Assembly: GCA_001792895.1 (NCBI GenBank) | Contig: MARA01000003.1 | Location: 2,914,001-2,978,000, forward strand | DNA from: Lentinus brumalis | Lineage: Eukaryota; Basidiomycota; Agaricomycetes; Polyporales; Polyporaceae | DNA length: 64,000 nucleotides | Reading direction: 5' to 3' | Part shown: in pieces, positions 54,000 through 64,000 of the stretch | Layout of the letters: each line of letters begins with the position of its first letter | Position numbering within the stretch: position 1 is the stretch's first letter | Position numbers and translations under genes: made by a program | Notes under the pieces: model-generated | The model's input: the letters and a program-made list of their open reading frames with translations, nothing else | Told to the model about the DNA's origin: nothing | The model's database searches: none

Positions 54000-55921
54000 A
54001 TGGACATCAGAAACAACTACGAGGACGATATCGCGGACCTTGTAGGCCAAGTACACCGCATACTCGACGCTCACCCGGATGCTATGAGGTAAGTGACGTT
54101 GTTAGTTGGCATTGCGATCTAATTCATCCGGGCTATACAGCCTCTCTTCCGTGAGTTTTTTACGAGCCTTGCATGGCGGTATTGACAACTGAGGATTTAC
54201 GGCAGTTGCGTAACTCGTTCAAAAGGGTGAACGGCTTGAAGGCCATTCTGGCGGAACGGATCAATGCCAGGATGCTCGTCAACGGCCTGCCTAACGAGCT
54301 CCTTATAGAGGTCTTCAAATACGTCACATTTGAAGGAGGATCGTGCCCGACGCTTTCCCTCAACGTCGGCGACAATGCGAGGGTCCAAACCCGCCCTCTT
54401 CTCTCGCTCACTCATGTGTGCCGTAGGTGGCGCCGCACAGCCATGGCGTATCCTCTCCTGTGGCAGAGGATCGACTGCCATAATCCGGAGCAGTTGCGCG
54501 AATTTGCCACACAGCGCTCATATCCGGGGCCAATCTCGCTGTTCATCGATGTCCGGAGGCTCCGCCTGTCGGGACACAAGGACGCACTGCGCTTCGTTCT
54601 CGAGCACTCCGACCGCCTCCGCAGACTCGACATCGCGTATGATCTCGAGTCCAGGGAGCACGTTCCCCACTCCCGGCTCCTCGACCTGCATTGCCCGGAC
54701 CTCGAATGCCTCACCGTGAACAGATGTTCGCCCGCTGCGATGCAGTCTCCTTTTTCCGTCTCCCGGAAATCGCTATTTTGCGGCGGTCTCTCACGTCTGC
54801 GTGCCCTGGCAATTACTCCCATCCCAGACTGGCTCCCTGCAAACCCTCTCCCTGCGCTCACGCACCTTTATCTCTCCTTTTACTGGTATACGGACCTACG
54901 CACGTCGTTCATCCTGTCCTTCCTCCGTAGCGCACCCGCACTCGAAATGCTTCAGCTCTCGCAGTTCCTTATGCCTCGTGAGGATGGCCGGGATGATCTT
55001 GTCTCTACGCCGGTACCGCTCAGCCGGCTCAAGTACATCCTCTTTTCGAGGAGCTCGAATCTTGAGTCCGCTCTTGCGTTGCTTAGCCAGCTCGTTATCC
55101 CTGGAAGTGCCCGCACATACCTCGATTGTATCAATATTCCCAGCGAAGCTCCCTCGTCCGTTCTCCCCCTCCTCCCATCGACAGCGAACACTGAATCTCT
55201 CACGGTGTATACAAACCATACCGCCCTGAAGCTCGTTGCAGAGGGACGCGACAGCGGATTCTGGCTGTCCGGCTGGGAGTCCCCGGATTCTAATCGAGAC
55301 CGCTTTACGACCTGGCTCACCCATCTTCCAGTCATGTTCCCCCTCTCCCGCCTCTCCTACCTTCAACTGCGGCTCGAGCAACCAGGCTCAGCCATCGTGC
55401 GAATCCTCAGAGAGACGGTCTCGCTGACGACACTCGAACTTGGCATCAACCTATTCATTGAGGAGCCCGATGGGTGCGAGGACTCTCTTGTCCATATCTG
55501 TTGCACGCTCAGCGAGGAGAGTGGTGGCACCGAGCCCCTCCCCTCCCTCTGTCCGAACCTGCGCGTCCTGACAATCAGGCCGTACAGCGACGGCGACGGC
55601 AAAGCGGTTCACACGCGCTGACGGGAGGCCATTCACTCCATGCTCTGTGCGCGCATCCGCCTTTGCCGCCCCATCCACCGTCTAGCCATGCAGCCAGTCA
55701 ATTTCCGAAGAAGAGCGCACCTGGAGATCGAGGGCAGGCAGGAGGAGTCTGTCGACGAGGTACTCGCAGGCTACGCGTCGCTTACCGACCACGTCGATGA
55801 ACTTGTTCTGCCCCGTTCGAGGGAGGAGTCAATCGTGTTTCCTACGCCCAGGGCAGACTCGGACGAGGTCGAGCGGTATTGGATCATCCATGAGGATGAT
55901 CGGCCGGAACTGGATCGTTAG
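54000..55921 (+). pseudogene. F-box family copy 6, single nonsense codon
   Basis: The model is join(54000-54088, 54141-54150, 54206-55921), 604 codons but for a TGA at 55619-55621. Exon 1 is MDIRNNYEDDIADLVGQVH.... The microexon CCTCTCTTCC lies between CAG and GTGAGT (S-L-S-S). The F-box reads LPNELLIEVFKYV and THVCRRWRRTAMAYPLLWQ, and Leu-rich repeats follow. At the stop the relatives have Trp (GHWMAAIRSM against R*REAIHSM), so TGG changed to TGA. The same frame then runs on to the conserved end VERYWIIHEDDRPEL. A truncated 504-residue protein lacking the C-terminal 100 residues could still be made. Confidence 0.8.
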
Positions 55922-57129
55922 AAAGGGCATGAATAATGGGTCTCTAGTACAGTCGGGACCGTCGTACAGGCATGCAGAACGGGTGAAATATTATACGAGA
56001 GAGACGACGGCAGTTCGAGATGAAGACGCGGCTGCGCAGGACCTAAGCTCACCAGTTGGTGCACGAAACGTTGCGGCGGCGAAGCCGGGTGTACGCATGT
56101 GACGGCCCGTCGTCTTGCATGAGAGAAGACATTGAGGAGGAGCCCATGTTGGCGGAGAACCCCTCCTACCAGCCCGACTCTCTGGAAGTCTGCGTGGTTG
56201 TATGATTGGGTCAACCGTCGATGGCAAGAGAAGGCAGAGACACCCTCACCGACACAATGCTGAGCACACACCCAACAACAATGCTGCTGAGGTTGGCCAG
56301 GGATGAGGCTACTTACTCCCATAGTTGACACGGCAACCAGGGGTCGCTGGACGGACTTCGCCTCTCCGGCTCGTCCTACGAGATCCTCGGCGGCCAAAAG
56401 TGGTTCTAAGCAGTCTGCCGCTCTGCGGAAGATGAGCACCGCGCGACGCAAGTCGGGTCGCGCAAAGGATCGCTTGGACAACGTACTTACGTGCGCCGCT
56501 CGGATCGAGACAAGAGCATTATGGACGAGCTCAGGCTCTGCGCACTGGTCTCTCGTCTGGCAATCATGCCATCGCTTGGTGGAGTAGGAGTAGAGGACAT
56601 CGCGGGGCGGAGGAGCATGTGATGTTCTTGGCAGCGAGTGTCCTGCTCGCACAGGCAGAAATCGACAGGCACGGGCCTTGCGCCGCATCGCCCCGCTCAA
56701 CCTCATGCCAGTGTTTCCGCTTCGGCAAAATCTTGGCGGCGGGTTGCGACCCCTGCTTGCAGCGATTCGCGCGCAGCGTCGCGTTCCTGTGCATACCACA
56801 TGAGAGACGTCTCTCCGCCGTCACAACTGTGGACGTACCATTTGCCCCACCTCGGTGACCTTCCGTGAGCGTGTCTCAAATGCTTGGAATCCCGGAGACG
56901 TCGACCAGCGCGTCTCTCAAGACCTCCCGGTCGATGCATACACGCTGCATAGTGCAGAGAGCGCTCTCTGGAAGAAGGCAGTCACTCCGACGGAACGTAA
57001 ATACACCGGAGGCTCCGGAGCCGGGGCCGATATGCGCGCGAGGCAGGAGCTCACGGAGGAGACGACAGACTCGAGGTGACAGAGGAGCAGTGGTGTGGAA
57101 TGCGGTCTGACATTACAGTTAACCGAGAG
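55922..57129. other. No recognised gene
   Basis: Several overlapping ORFs up to 293 codons on the minus strand have no recognisable pattern and probably reflect GC-rich composition. At about 56300-56560 a plus-strand stretch with Lys/Arg-rich readings could be an old gene remnant. Confidence 0.35.
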
Positions 57130-57610
57130 CGTGCTCGCCTTTATAAACATGACATCCCGATCGCTCCGCAATGTTTGCAGCCCTGCAGAGTCGTGCACTT
57201 CCCGGTCCGTCTGCCCAGCTCGCTTGGGTCCATGGCCATCGTGCTTGAGCTGTGTTTGGATGGATGTGTACGGCGGTCTAGAGTGTGGAGAAACGAGCGA
57301 CGAAAATGAGAAGAGACAGAAGAGACACGAGACGAGACACAAGACGAGACACGAGATGGAGGGAAGAGGACAAGCAAGTCGGGGAAGCAGACAGCGAGGA
57401 AGAAGACAAGGACAGCGTCGAGGACAGCGCCGACGACCACCACGGCAACTCGTCTACCACTTGGGGTTAGGGTTCTGAGCCCAGCTCCGTCCCGCTCGGA
57501 CTTCGCGACTTGGACTTAGCCACTTCCACTGCAGCATAACTTACAGCTTTTTCCTTCGACTTGTGTCTCTCTAGTTGTCTGCGAGAAATAACCACTGCGG
57601 ATGCGCATGA
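57130..57610 (-). pseudogene. Copy d of the SH3-TBC promoter and first exon, broken
   Basis: On the minus strand, 57610 to about 57240 matches 45890-46258, including CAGAACCCTAACCCCAAG (57463-57477 region) and the TCTC-rich tract. The exon-1 copy keeps ATG GCC ATG GAC CCAAGCGAGCTGGGC but has lost the bases for the FAGKGGI part, and it meets a stop soon after. It diverges from F-box copy 8, as the promoter at 46 kb does from copy 7. Confidence 0.75.
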
Positions 57611-58251
57611 GGCGTCCTTTCCTCGCCAACTTCGAACCGCTACGGTGCCGTCTTCTCGCCGCCTGGTTCTGCAGCTGCTGCAACTGTCCACACAGCAAAA
57701 AAAACCAATTCTGGGTTGCTAACCCTTCGGACGGATACTTGCTTCACTATCGGTCCCTCAAAAGATTTACATGTCATGTCTACGAGGCTCATACAGGCTT
57801 GTCAGTGCTTCCCCGAGCCCGGAGACGCAGACTCGATCTGCCGGTCGTCACCCGGCTCGTACACAGAAATACTCCAAGTCACCGACGAGCTGAACTTCAT
57901 TCCTTCGAAATTATCAACGCCATTCGCTCTATCTGCTGGCTGTCAATGAACAGTCCTGTGGACAGTGTGCGCCCGTGAGTGCGAGTCGAATAGCCTTGCG
58001 ACCTCAGGCGGTCCTTAATCCCTCTCTTTCGACACCTCCTCTTTCCCCCTCTTGCACAGTTTGTGAACCGGCCTGTGTTGCCTCGATCAGGGCTTCGACG
58101 TATACTCGTCCCTACTATCTGGCTGGTGCGTTTCGGGACGCAGCCAAACAAACTTGGCTTTGCCGCCAGCACGTCGGCGCTTCTGGACGTTCTTCCCTCC
58201 ACCCACAACCGAATTTCTCAGTGCTCCGTTCGGCTGTTTTCAGAGGCACAT
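57611..58251. other. Divergent intergenic region before F-box copy 8
   Basis: Parallels 45306-45890 in reverse (shared strings around GGACGCAGCCAAACAAA, CTTCT(G/C)GA). No ORF supported. Confidence 0.4.
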
Positions 58252-58860
58252 ATGAACCTCACTCGCGACATTCCGGGTCTTCTTGGGCAATTGCAACCTG
58301 CGCTGACCGCCCGCCAGCAAGACATGAGGTACGTCATTCGACGCTGTCTCAAACCGGCTCTCGAGCTCATCACAATAATGATCGGTTAAGATTCGATGCT
58401 TCCTTCCGTCAGTAGCGTAGATGCATGTTGAGATTGCTAACTCGGACTACTCACCGGCCGTAACCAGCTGCGCACATCTCTCACCACTGACCGGGGTAAG
58501 TATCTCAGAGCGACGCTGGGCGAGCAAATCCACTATAGGTCGCCCGTGAACAGGCTGCCGAACGAACTCCTCATGCAGGTCATTCAACACGCGCTGCACG
58601 AATCCGAGCCATGCCCGCCGATGGCTCTACATGTCAGCGAGACCGCTGGCTCACGCTCGCCTGTCACCGGTGACGGAGCATCGCACTCGTACTTCCCATT
58701 CTCTAACAACGAGCCGACTCGCATGATTCCGAGCGGCTGCAAGAGTCTGCGGTTTGCCCTCCACTGATCGCTCGTCCCCCGGCTCGGGTCCCTGCCCGTA
58801 GATCTGCCGAAACACTCCGAGGACCGACTCGCAGTTGGACGACCAATGTAAGTACACTGA
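58252..58860 (+). pseudogene. F-box family copy 8, truncated
   Basis: Exon 1 (58252-58328, 77 nt) reads MNLTRDIPGLLGQLQPALT..., very close to copy 2. At the microexon site the acceptor AG is missing (GATGCTTCCTTCC before GTCAGT). The last exon starts at 58468 after CCAG, with LRTSLTTDRGKYLRATLGE and the F-box start LPNELLMQVIQHALHESEPCP. The frame then degenerates and most of the Leu-rich region is absent. Confidence 0.8.
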
Positions 58861-59059
58861 GCTTTGTCCTTCCCTACTTACTCTGACTGGTTTTTCTGAC
58901 CCGCCATTGGCTTCAGCCCCACGGGTATCGACACGTACATCCACGAACCCCTTCTCCATCTTCCATTCCCTCACCTCGAACTTTTATCGTGACGCACTGC
59001 CCGCGGGCTGCGATGAAGACTCAGCTTTGGCCCGCGCGCGATGCTCGAAGGCCCAGCTT

Positions 59060-59930
59060 TGGCCCGCGCTAAGACGGAACTTCTCGACCCCTTGGGTAGT
59101 CTGCACGTACCCTGATACGGGCACGCGGATGGACACGCTGTACCGACAGCTCGCACAGCAGGGCAGAGTGCGCTGTCGGCCGAGATCGAGCGCAGCATCC
59201 GGGAGCAGTTCCGGGGCGGACGGGTCGCTCGGGAACTTGAGGCTGCCCGACACCCAGCGATTGCGAGGCGCGTTATGTTCAGTCAATCGTTGGATGTTGC
59301 ATTTGAGCTGATCATCCTCGCATGCCTCGAGAGTATCGCTGGACAGCTGCCTCTGTGGTTTTCGGAGGACCCTGGACGACACATCGCGATTGTGTGTGGC
59401 GTTTACAGTGCCAGGCCGGATTTCTCAACCAACAGCGTACGAGTACAGCTGGACTCAGCTGATCACTCGCTCTCCGCTCGTGCGCTGAAGTACTTATAAA
59501 CACGTCGCCTTGGCTAAGACGTACGCGTGCTTTCCCGCGAATGTTGTCGTTCCGTCGTCTGACTTGCGTTGCAGATTCAAGACCGTCGACGTCGACATCC
59601 TTGCATATACATACGCTCGGCGCCACGGGATCTAACGTGAGGCCTACGTGTTACACTCCTGTTCCGAGCTTGCTCAGCCATCTTCTCTCGCACACGGCGC
59701 ACATTCTTGCGGTCTGCGTTGCCCGAGGGTGTGCTCGAAGTACGATCTTCTCCTCCGCTTGCCATTTACTTACCATCGTGTCTCCGAACCTGGACATGTT
59801 CGTCTACCGGACAACACTCATATTGCTTACCGACGACGACGAGCGGGAACAACGGAACAAGCTTGAGGCGCAGGTCCAGCGGCAACCCTCGGACCTCGCA
59901 GACAGCGCATCCATCGCCGCCGACTGAGTC
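59060..59930 (+). pseudogene. TBC-domain gene fragment 2, broken
   Basis: Homologous to exons 4-7 of the gene at 46259: GGATGGACACGCTGTACCGACAG, GACGGGTCGCTCGGGAACTTGA, the block for ESIAGQLPLWFSEDP then FSTNSVRVQLDSADHSLSARAL, and the terminal part with TYTPVPSLL-like and REQRNKLEAQVQRQ readings. Several frameshifts scatter these over all three frames. It sits between F-box copies 8 and 5, exactly as fragment 1 sits between copies 7 and 4. Confidence 0.75.
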
Positions 59931-60331
59931 CAATTACGTTCTCCCCTCCGACGAACGACACCTAACATATACGCGTGATATGTAGTATGCTGGTAGTGCA
60001 ATGGATTCGCCCCGTCATCATCCTATCTCTGGCTTCCGCTATATTTCGCAACTAAAACCGCCGCTGTCTGCGCTCATGCATGCCAGCGACCGGTGACCAT
60101 CCGCACTGGCATATCAATACTTCCTGAGTACAGTATGTTTGTATACATGGTCAGTCTGAAGCCTCGGGAGTCAGGACCGCCGCCTGTAATTAGTTGTGCT
60201 GCTCGCGCTCATTCAAATTGTCGGATCTGCAATGAGCGGCCGAAATCTCGCGCCCAAGTTCGAACTTCGGCGCTTCCGACCTTTACTCCTCGACCACCAC
60301 CTACCGGACACCACGTCTGCTTCCGCACAAC
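59931..60331. other. Promoter region of F-box copy 5
   Basis: Closely matches the reverse complement of 42875-43170 upstream of copy 4, including CATCCGCACTGG, ACAGTATGTTTGTATAC and GTTCGAACTT(C/G)GG. Confidence 0.6.
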
Positions 60332-62325
60332 ATGGATATCGAAAACGACTACGAGGATGAAATTGCAGAACTTATAGCCCAAGTGCAGCGCACACTCGGC
60401 GCTCGTCAGCGTGGTATGAGGTGAGTAACCCTACATCATCCGAGGTCGAGGCTGTCAAGCTCATTGACTCGTTCATGCAGCCCCTGTTCTGTTCGTGTGC
60501 TCTAATAGTTTATAATGTGCTCAATTTGTAGCTGACTCTTGCAACAGCTGCGTAGAACCTTCAAGAGGATACACATTTTGAAGGCGATCTTGGGCGAGGA
60601 AATCAATGCCAGGGTGAGCGTGAACACGCTACCGAATGAGCTCGTCATGGACGTATTCAAGCACGTTCTCTCCGACGTCGATCCATGCACTACCATTACT
60701 CTCAAATTCGAAAAGAGCACGAGAGTGCAGACTCTCCCGCTGCTCCGGCTCACCCATGTTTGCCGCAGATGGCGACGCGTGGCGCTCGCGAATCCCATTC
60801 TATGGCAAAGGATCGACTGTCATGACCCAGAACAGTTGGAGGAGTTTGCCTTGCGCCGCTCGCATCCCGGACCATTCTCGCTCTTCATCAACATTCCAAG
60901 ATACCACGAGTCGGACCGTAAGGACACCCTGCGCTCCGTCCTGATGCATTCCGACCGCCTCCAGAGACTCGATGTTGCGTACGGCCTCACGGAGGAATCC
61001 ATCCTCTACTCCTGGCTCCTTGATCTGCATGTCCCCTCTATCGAATGCCTAACCATCAGTGGATACCGACCCGATGCGTTGCTCACAAACGCGCCACCTC
61101 CCATGATCGTTCTACAGAAATCGCTCTTCTGCGGTGGTCTTTCACGTCTGCGTGCCCTCGCGATCAGCCTGATCCCAGACTGGCTCCCCTCAAACCCTCT
61201 CCCTGTGCTAACGCACCTCTATTTGTCCTTCCGCTGGGATACCGACTTGCGCATGTCGCCCTTCCTCTCCTTCCTCGGCAGCGCACCCGCACTCGAGGTG
61301 CTGCATCTCTCTCAGTTCGCTGCTCTATATGCAGACGATGAGCGAGATGTCGCGTCTGCACAAATACCGCTCAGCCAGCTCAAGTACATCCTAATGTCAA
61401 ACCAATCACGCTTCAGCTCTGCCCTCGCGTTGCTCACCCAGCTCGTCATCCCCGGAGGTGCCCGTACATACATACATTGGATAAATTCCACATACAATGA
61501 CGATACCGTCCGCATCCTACCCCTCTCCTATCTATCGCCAAATCGGATCGTCTCGCCATCCACACGAACTGGAACAGGCTCCAAGTGGCTGCCGAGGGAC
61601 ACGACTCGGGATTTTGGCTGGATGGCCGCGAATCTCGACATACCAACACCGACCGCATCGAACCCTGGCTCAACCAGCTTCCGAGCATGTTTCCCCTCTC
61701 CCGCCTCTCCCACCTTCAACTGCGAGCACGGTGCCCCGGCTCGACCGTCGTGCAAGTCCTCCGAGAGGCAGTCGCTCTCAAGACACTCGAACTCGGACTC
61801 TGCCTGTACCTGGACGAGCACCCCCGAGAGGATGCCGCGCAATACGATGGAGGTCCATTGTACAAGGACTTCGATAGCAGCAAGGACTCCCTAGTCCTCG
61901 TCAGCCGTGCGCTCAGCGAGGAAAGCGGTGGCGCGGAGCCCGTACCCCGATTCTGCCCCAAACTCCGCGCCCTGACCATCCTCCTGGACAGCGGCAGCAT
62001 GTTCGCGCAGGTATTCTACGGACACTGGAAGGACACTATCCGTTCCCTGCTCCTCGCGCGCGCGCGCCTCCGCCGTCCCATCCTCCGTCTCGCCGTGCAG
62101 CCGATCGACTTGAATTTCAAAGACCGCGGCTACGACGATCGAGTTGAGTTCATCGAGGAGGTGCTTGCGGACTATGCCTCGCTTGCGGAGCACATCGAGG
62201 AATACGTCCTGCACGACTCCGACGAGGTACCAATTACATTCCCGAGTCCTGGGGAGGACTGGAATGAGATTGGCCGGTACTGGACTATTCCGGAGGACGA
62301 TCGGCCGTGTTTTGGCAAGTACTAG
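60332..62325 (+). pseudogene. F-box family copy 5, single-base frameshift
   Basis: The model is join(60332-60420, 60481-60490, 60548-62325), with introns of 60 and 57 nt and microexon CCCCTGTTCT. Exon 3 is 1778 nt, one base short of a full frame. Comparison with copy 3 places the loss at the C run 61520-61523: before it the frame follows the family, and after it the SDRLAIHTNWNRLQVAAEG frame does. Otherwise the F-box (LPNELVMDVFKHVL), Leu-rich repeats and C-terminus (IEEYVLHD, EIGRYWTIPEDDRP) are complete, about 625 codons if the base were present. A homopolymer sequencing error is a real alternative. Confidence 0.8.
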
Positions 62326-62746
62326 AAATACTTAGTGAAACACCGTCGGGCTGCAGAAACTTTGTGTGCAGCCAACATGGACAATGAGACTTACGAGACT
62401 CGGCAGGCCCGGGGCGAACAAGTTGCGGGTGACAATGTATAGTATTATAGCTGTTGGAGCAACAATCCTAACGCGGCCTCCGAACCGACTAGCTTGAATC
62501 TTTCCGTACATGTTTCTTCCCATCGTTCCATACCCATCTCTTCGCTGTTCCTGTTACTATCTTCATCGATACTTGATACTGTCGTGGTCCATCAGTGGTC
62601 TGGGAAATGTATTATCACATCACCAAAAGTGCATATTGCATGCATACCCAATGCAATGCACCATCGGGGTTGGAGAGGTGAGCGGTGCGCGGCACGGGAT
62701 TCCATATCGCTGCGCAGCGCGGTCAAAGATCCCATATCATTACCAA

Positions 62747-62806
62747 GCACTGCTATGCATTGCAGACTCTGCGTTGGATCGCGCTCTTTGCAATACATAG
62801 CAGTGC
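62747..62806. repeat. Inverted repeat, 18-bp arms
   Basis: GCACTGCTATGCATTGCA (62747-62764) pairs with TGCAATACATAGCAGTGC (62789-62806), 17 of 18 positions, with a 24-nt loop. Confidence 0.8.
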
Positions 62807-63463
62807 AACGCTATGCATTCAGTACGAGTTAGATACCTTGAGGACGGCTCGAGCTCAGCTCGAGCTCGGCTCGGCCTGAGCCGGAGCCCACAGTTGGCGG
62901 GCGCTACCTCCCGCCACACTCTCCGCCTCGGTGGCTCACTGCTCTGCCCCGCTCTCCTGCGCTGCTCAACACCTCGGAGGAAGAGCGAGGACTCGGAGAC
63001 GCGTCCTCGGATGTGTCTCTTGTCGCTCGAACCTCAGAGTGTGAAGATATGCACCGAGACACGTCCAACGGCGCGTCACGGTGACCTGTCTCTGCTCTCC
63101 CCTTCTGCGCTGCAAGAGCGCGAAGAACCGCGATGAGACGCGTCCAATACACGTCTCACCGCTATCCTCCTCCGCTCCGCCATCCTGCGCGTTACCCCGG
63201 TTCTACGTCGCGGTGCTCTGCACACTCTCGCCGGGCGACTCTTGATACACTCGCAGACCGGGGTCCCAAGGAAGTTCCTGGCCGCCCAAGAAGACAACTG
63301 TGTGAGTAAGCGTGCTTAAGAAGACAAATTGGCAGGACTAACCTCTGTTCAGTGTTCACAGCTCGGAACATCTTGCATGGCACATACATCAACAGCTGGC
63401 CATCCACTAGCGCCATCAAGCCCGAGCTTGAGAGCCCGGCTCGAGCTCACCCAGTCATGAGCC

Positions 63464-63545
63464 GAGCCGTCAGGCTCCCCAAGCTCCCTCAAGAGCTCGG
63501 CCCAGCCCGGCCTGAAGACGGCCGGCTTTGGGAGCCTGACGGCTC
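63464..63545. repeat. Inverted repeat, 16-bp perfect arms
   Basis: GAGCCGTCAGGCTCCC (63464-63479) and GGGAGCCTGACGGCTC (63530-63545) are perfect reverse complements, flanked by further GAGCCGAGCC-type repeats. Fold-back or MITE-like. Confidence 0.8.
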
Positions 63546-63748
63546 GAGGCCGGGCTCGGCACATTACTAACACGCACTAACCCCGCAATGGACGCCCGAC
63601 GCGACACGCGCGACGCGTCCTGCACGTGACTTTGTTGACGCGTCGACACTAAGGTTTCGCTAACATCGCGCTTGTGTCGCGCTCACACGTAGCTCGCCAT
63701 ATATAACGGCCTATCTATATAATGCCCAACTGTGTGCCCACACAGTAA

Positions 63749-63919
63749 GTGACAAAAAGTGACAAATGGGTGACAAAGGCCGTACCACCTCAACCTTTCG
63801 TCAGATCCTGGTGACAACACTAACATATCTGTAGGTGTGCTTCCTGTCTACACGATGATATAGTTGCCATGACAATTGGTGGGAATTCCATGGAGAAATG
63901 GGCTCGTCACTTTTGTCAC
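63749..63919. repeat. Inverted repeat GTGACAAA(A)AGTGAC
   Basis: GTGACAAAAAGTGAC (63749-63763) pairs with GTCACTTTTGTCAC (63906-63919) with one base of slippage. These may be the termini of a ~170-bp element. Confidence 0.55.
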
Positions 63920-64000
63920 CGCCCTGTATGTGGATGACATGTGGCGGTGTGTGGGCTCCAGAGCTGTCTAGAGTGCAGTTGGCATGGTGACAACACTGGG

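Larger units (their letters stand above)
62326..64000. other. No gene recognised; several short inverted repeats
   Basis: Only short ORFs. 62590-62830 is rich in ATGCAT strings, 62850-62885 and 63425-63560 in GAGCTCGGCTCG strings, and 63740-64000 in GTGACAA strings (GGTGACAACACT at 63810-63821 and 63986-63997). The texture suggests remnants of small DNA transposons. Confidence 0.45.

Noticed and set aside
55918..56799. 293-codon ORF, minus strand
   Set aside because: No conserved pattern; overlaps the end of F-box copy 6 and several competing ORFs.
42829..60377. Similar ORFs upstream of F-box copies 4 and 5 (ARAHSNCRICNERP...), possible conserved uORF
   Set aside because: They lack an ATG in copy 4 and overlap exon 1 in another frame; similarity follows from recent duplication of the DNA.
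60471..60494. 14-nt version of the microexon in copies 4 and 5 (donor GTGTGC/GTGCGC)
   Set aside because: It would leave the downstream frame out of phase; the 10-nt form fits all copies.
1..64000. CRISPR arrays, tRNA or rRNA genes
   Set aside because: No spaced repeat array, cloverleaf-like sequence or rRNA-like block was seen; tandem repeats present have contiguous units.

Overview
The window looks like nuclear DNA of a filamentous basidiomycete, most likely an Agaricomycete such as a polypore. The evidence is many 50-90 nt GT-AG introns, GC-rich short genes, a Tad/I-like LINE, Ty3/gypsy-type LTR elements with fungal features, and an expanded F-box gene family. I saw no bacterial operon signals, rRNA, tRNA or CRISPR. 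All gene models were built by eye from splice signals, phase and comparison of copies inside the window.

1-4459 is a nest of LTR retrotransposons on the minus strand. A gypsy-type element has its 5' LTR at 3715-4459, gag with one premature TGA, a slippery A_AAA_AAC site and a protease. It is cut off at 1561 by the LTR (430-1560) of a second element that runs off the left edge. 4460-8990 is noncoding and partly AT-rich, with a 52-bp-arm hairpin and a six-copy minisatellite. 9599-11363 is a cyclin-like gene, followed by the broken tail of a paralogue near 12430-12905. 13444-19853 is a LINE with an intact 1338-aa ORF2 and a frameshifted ORF1.

22809-29887 holds an unrecognised three-exon gene (minus) and a small family of unrecognised paralogous genes (plus), at least two of which share a duplicated TATA promoter. 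29888-32940 is noncoding with diverged direct repeats.

32945-62325 is the most striking part: eight copies of an F-box gene family, three apparently intact (34270-36272, 37266-39277, 40857-42874) and five broken. They are interleaved with fragments of a large SH3-TBC (putative Rab-GAP) gene whose main copy lies at 46259-53301. Two blocks, about 40.9-46.4 kb (minus) and 57.1-62.3 kb (plus), carry the same order of parts and form a large inverted duplication around the TBC gene. In six F-box copies the reading frame can only be joined through a 10-nt microexon, which encodes a conserved Ser-(Leu/Pro)-x-Ser peptide. The right end (62.3-64 kb) is noncoding with several short inverted repeats that resemble small DNA-transposon remnants.

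Functionally, the F-box proteins would be substrate adaptors of SCF ubiquitin ligases, the TBC protein a regulator of Rab GTPases and membrane traffic, and the cyclin-like protein a partner of a cyclin-dependent kinase. Their proximity reflects local duplication and does not suggest a shared pathway.
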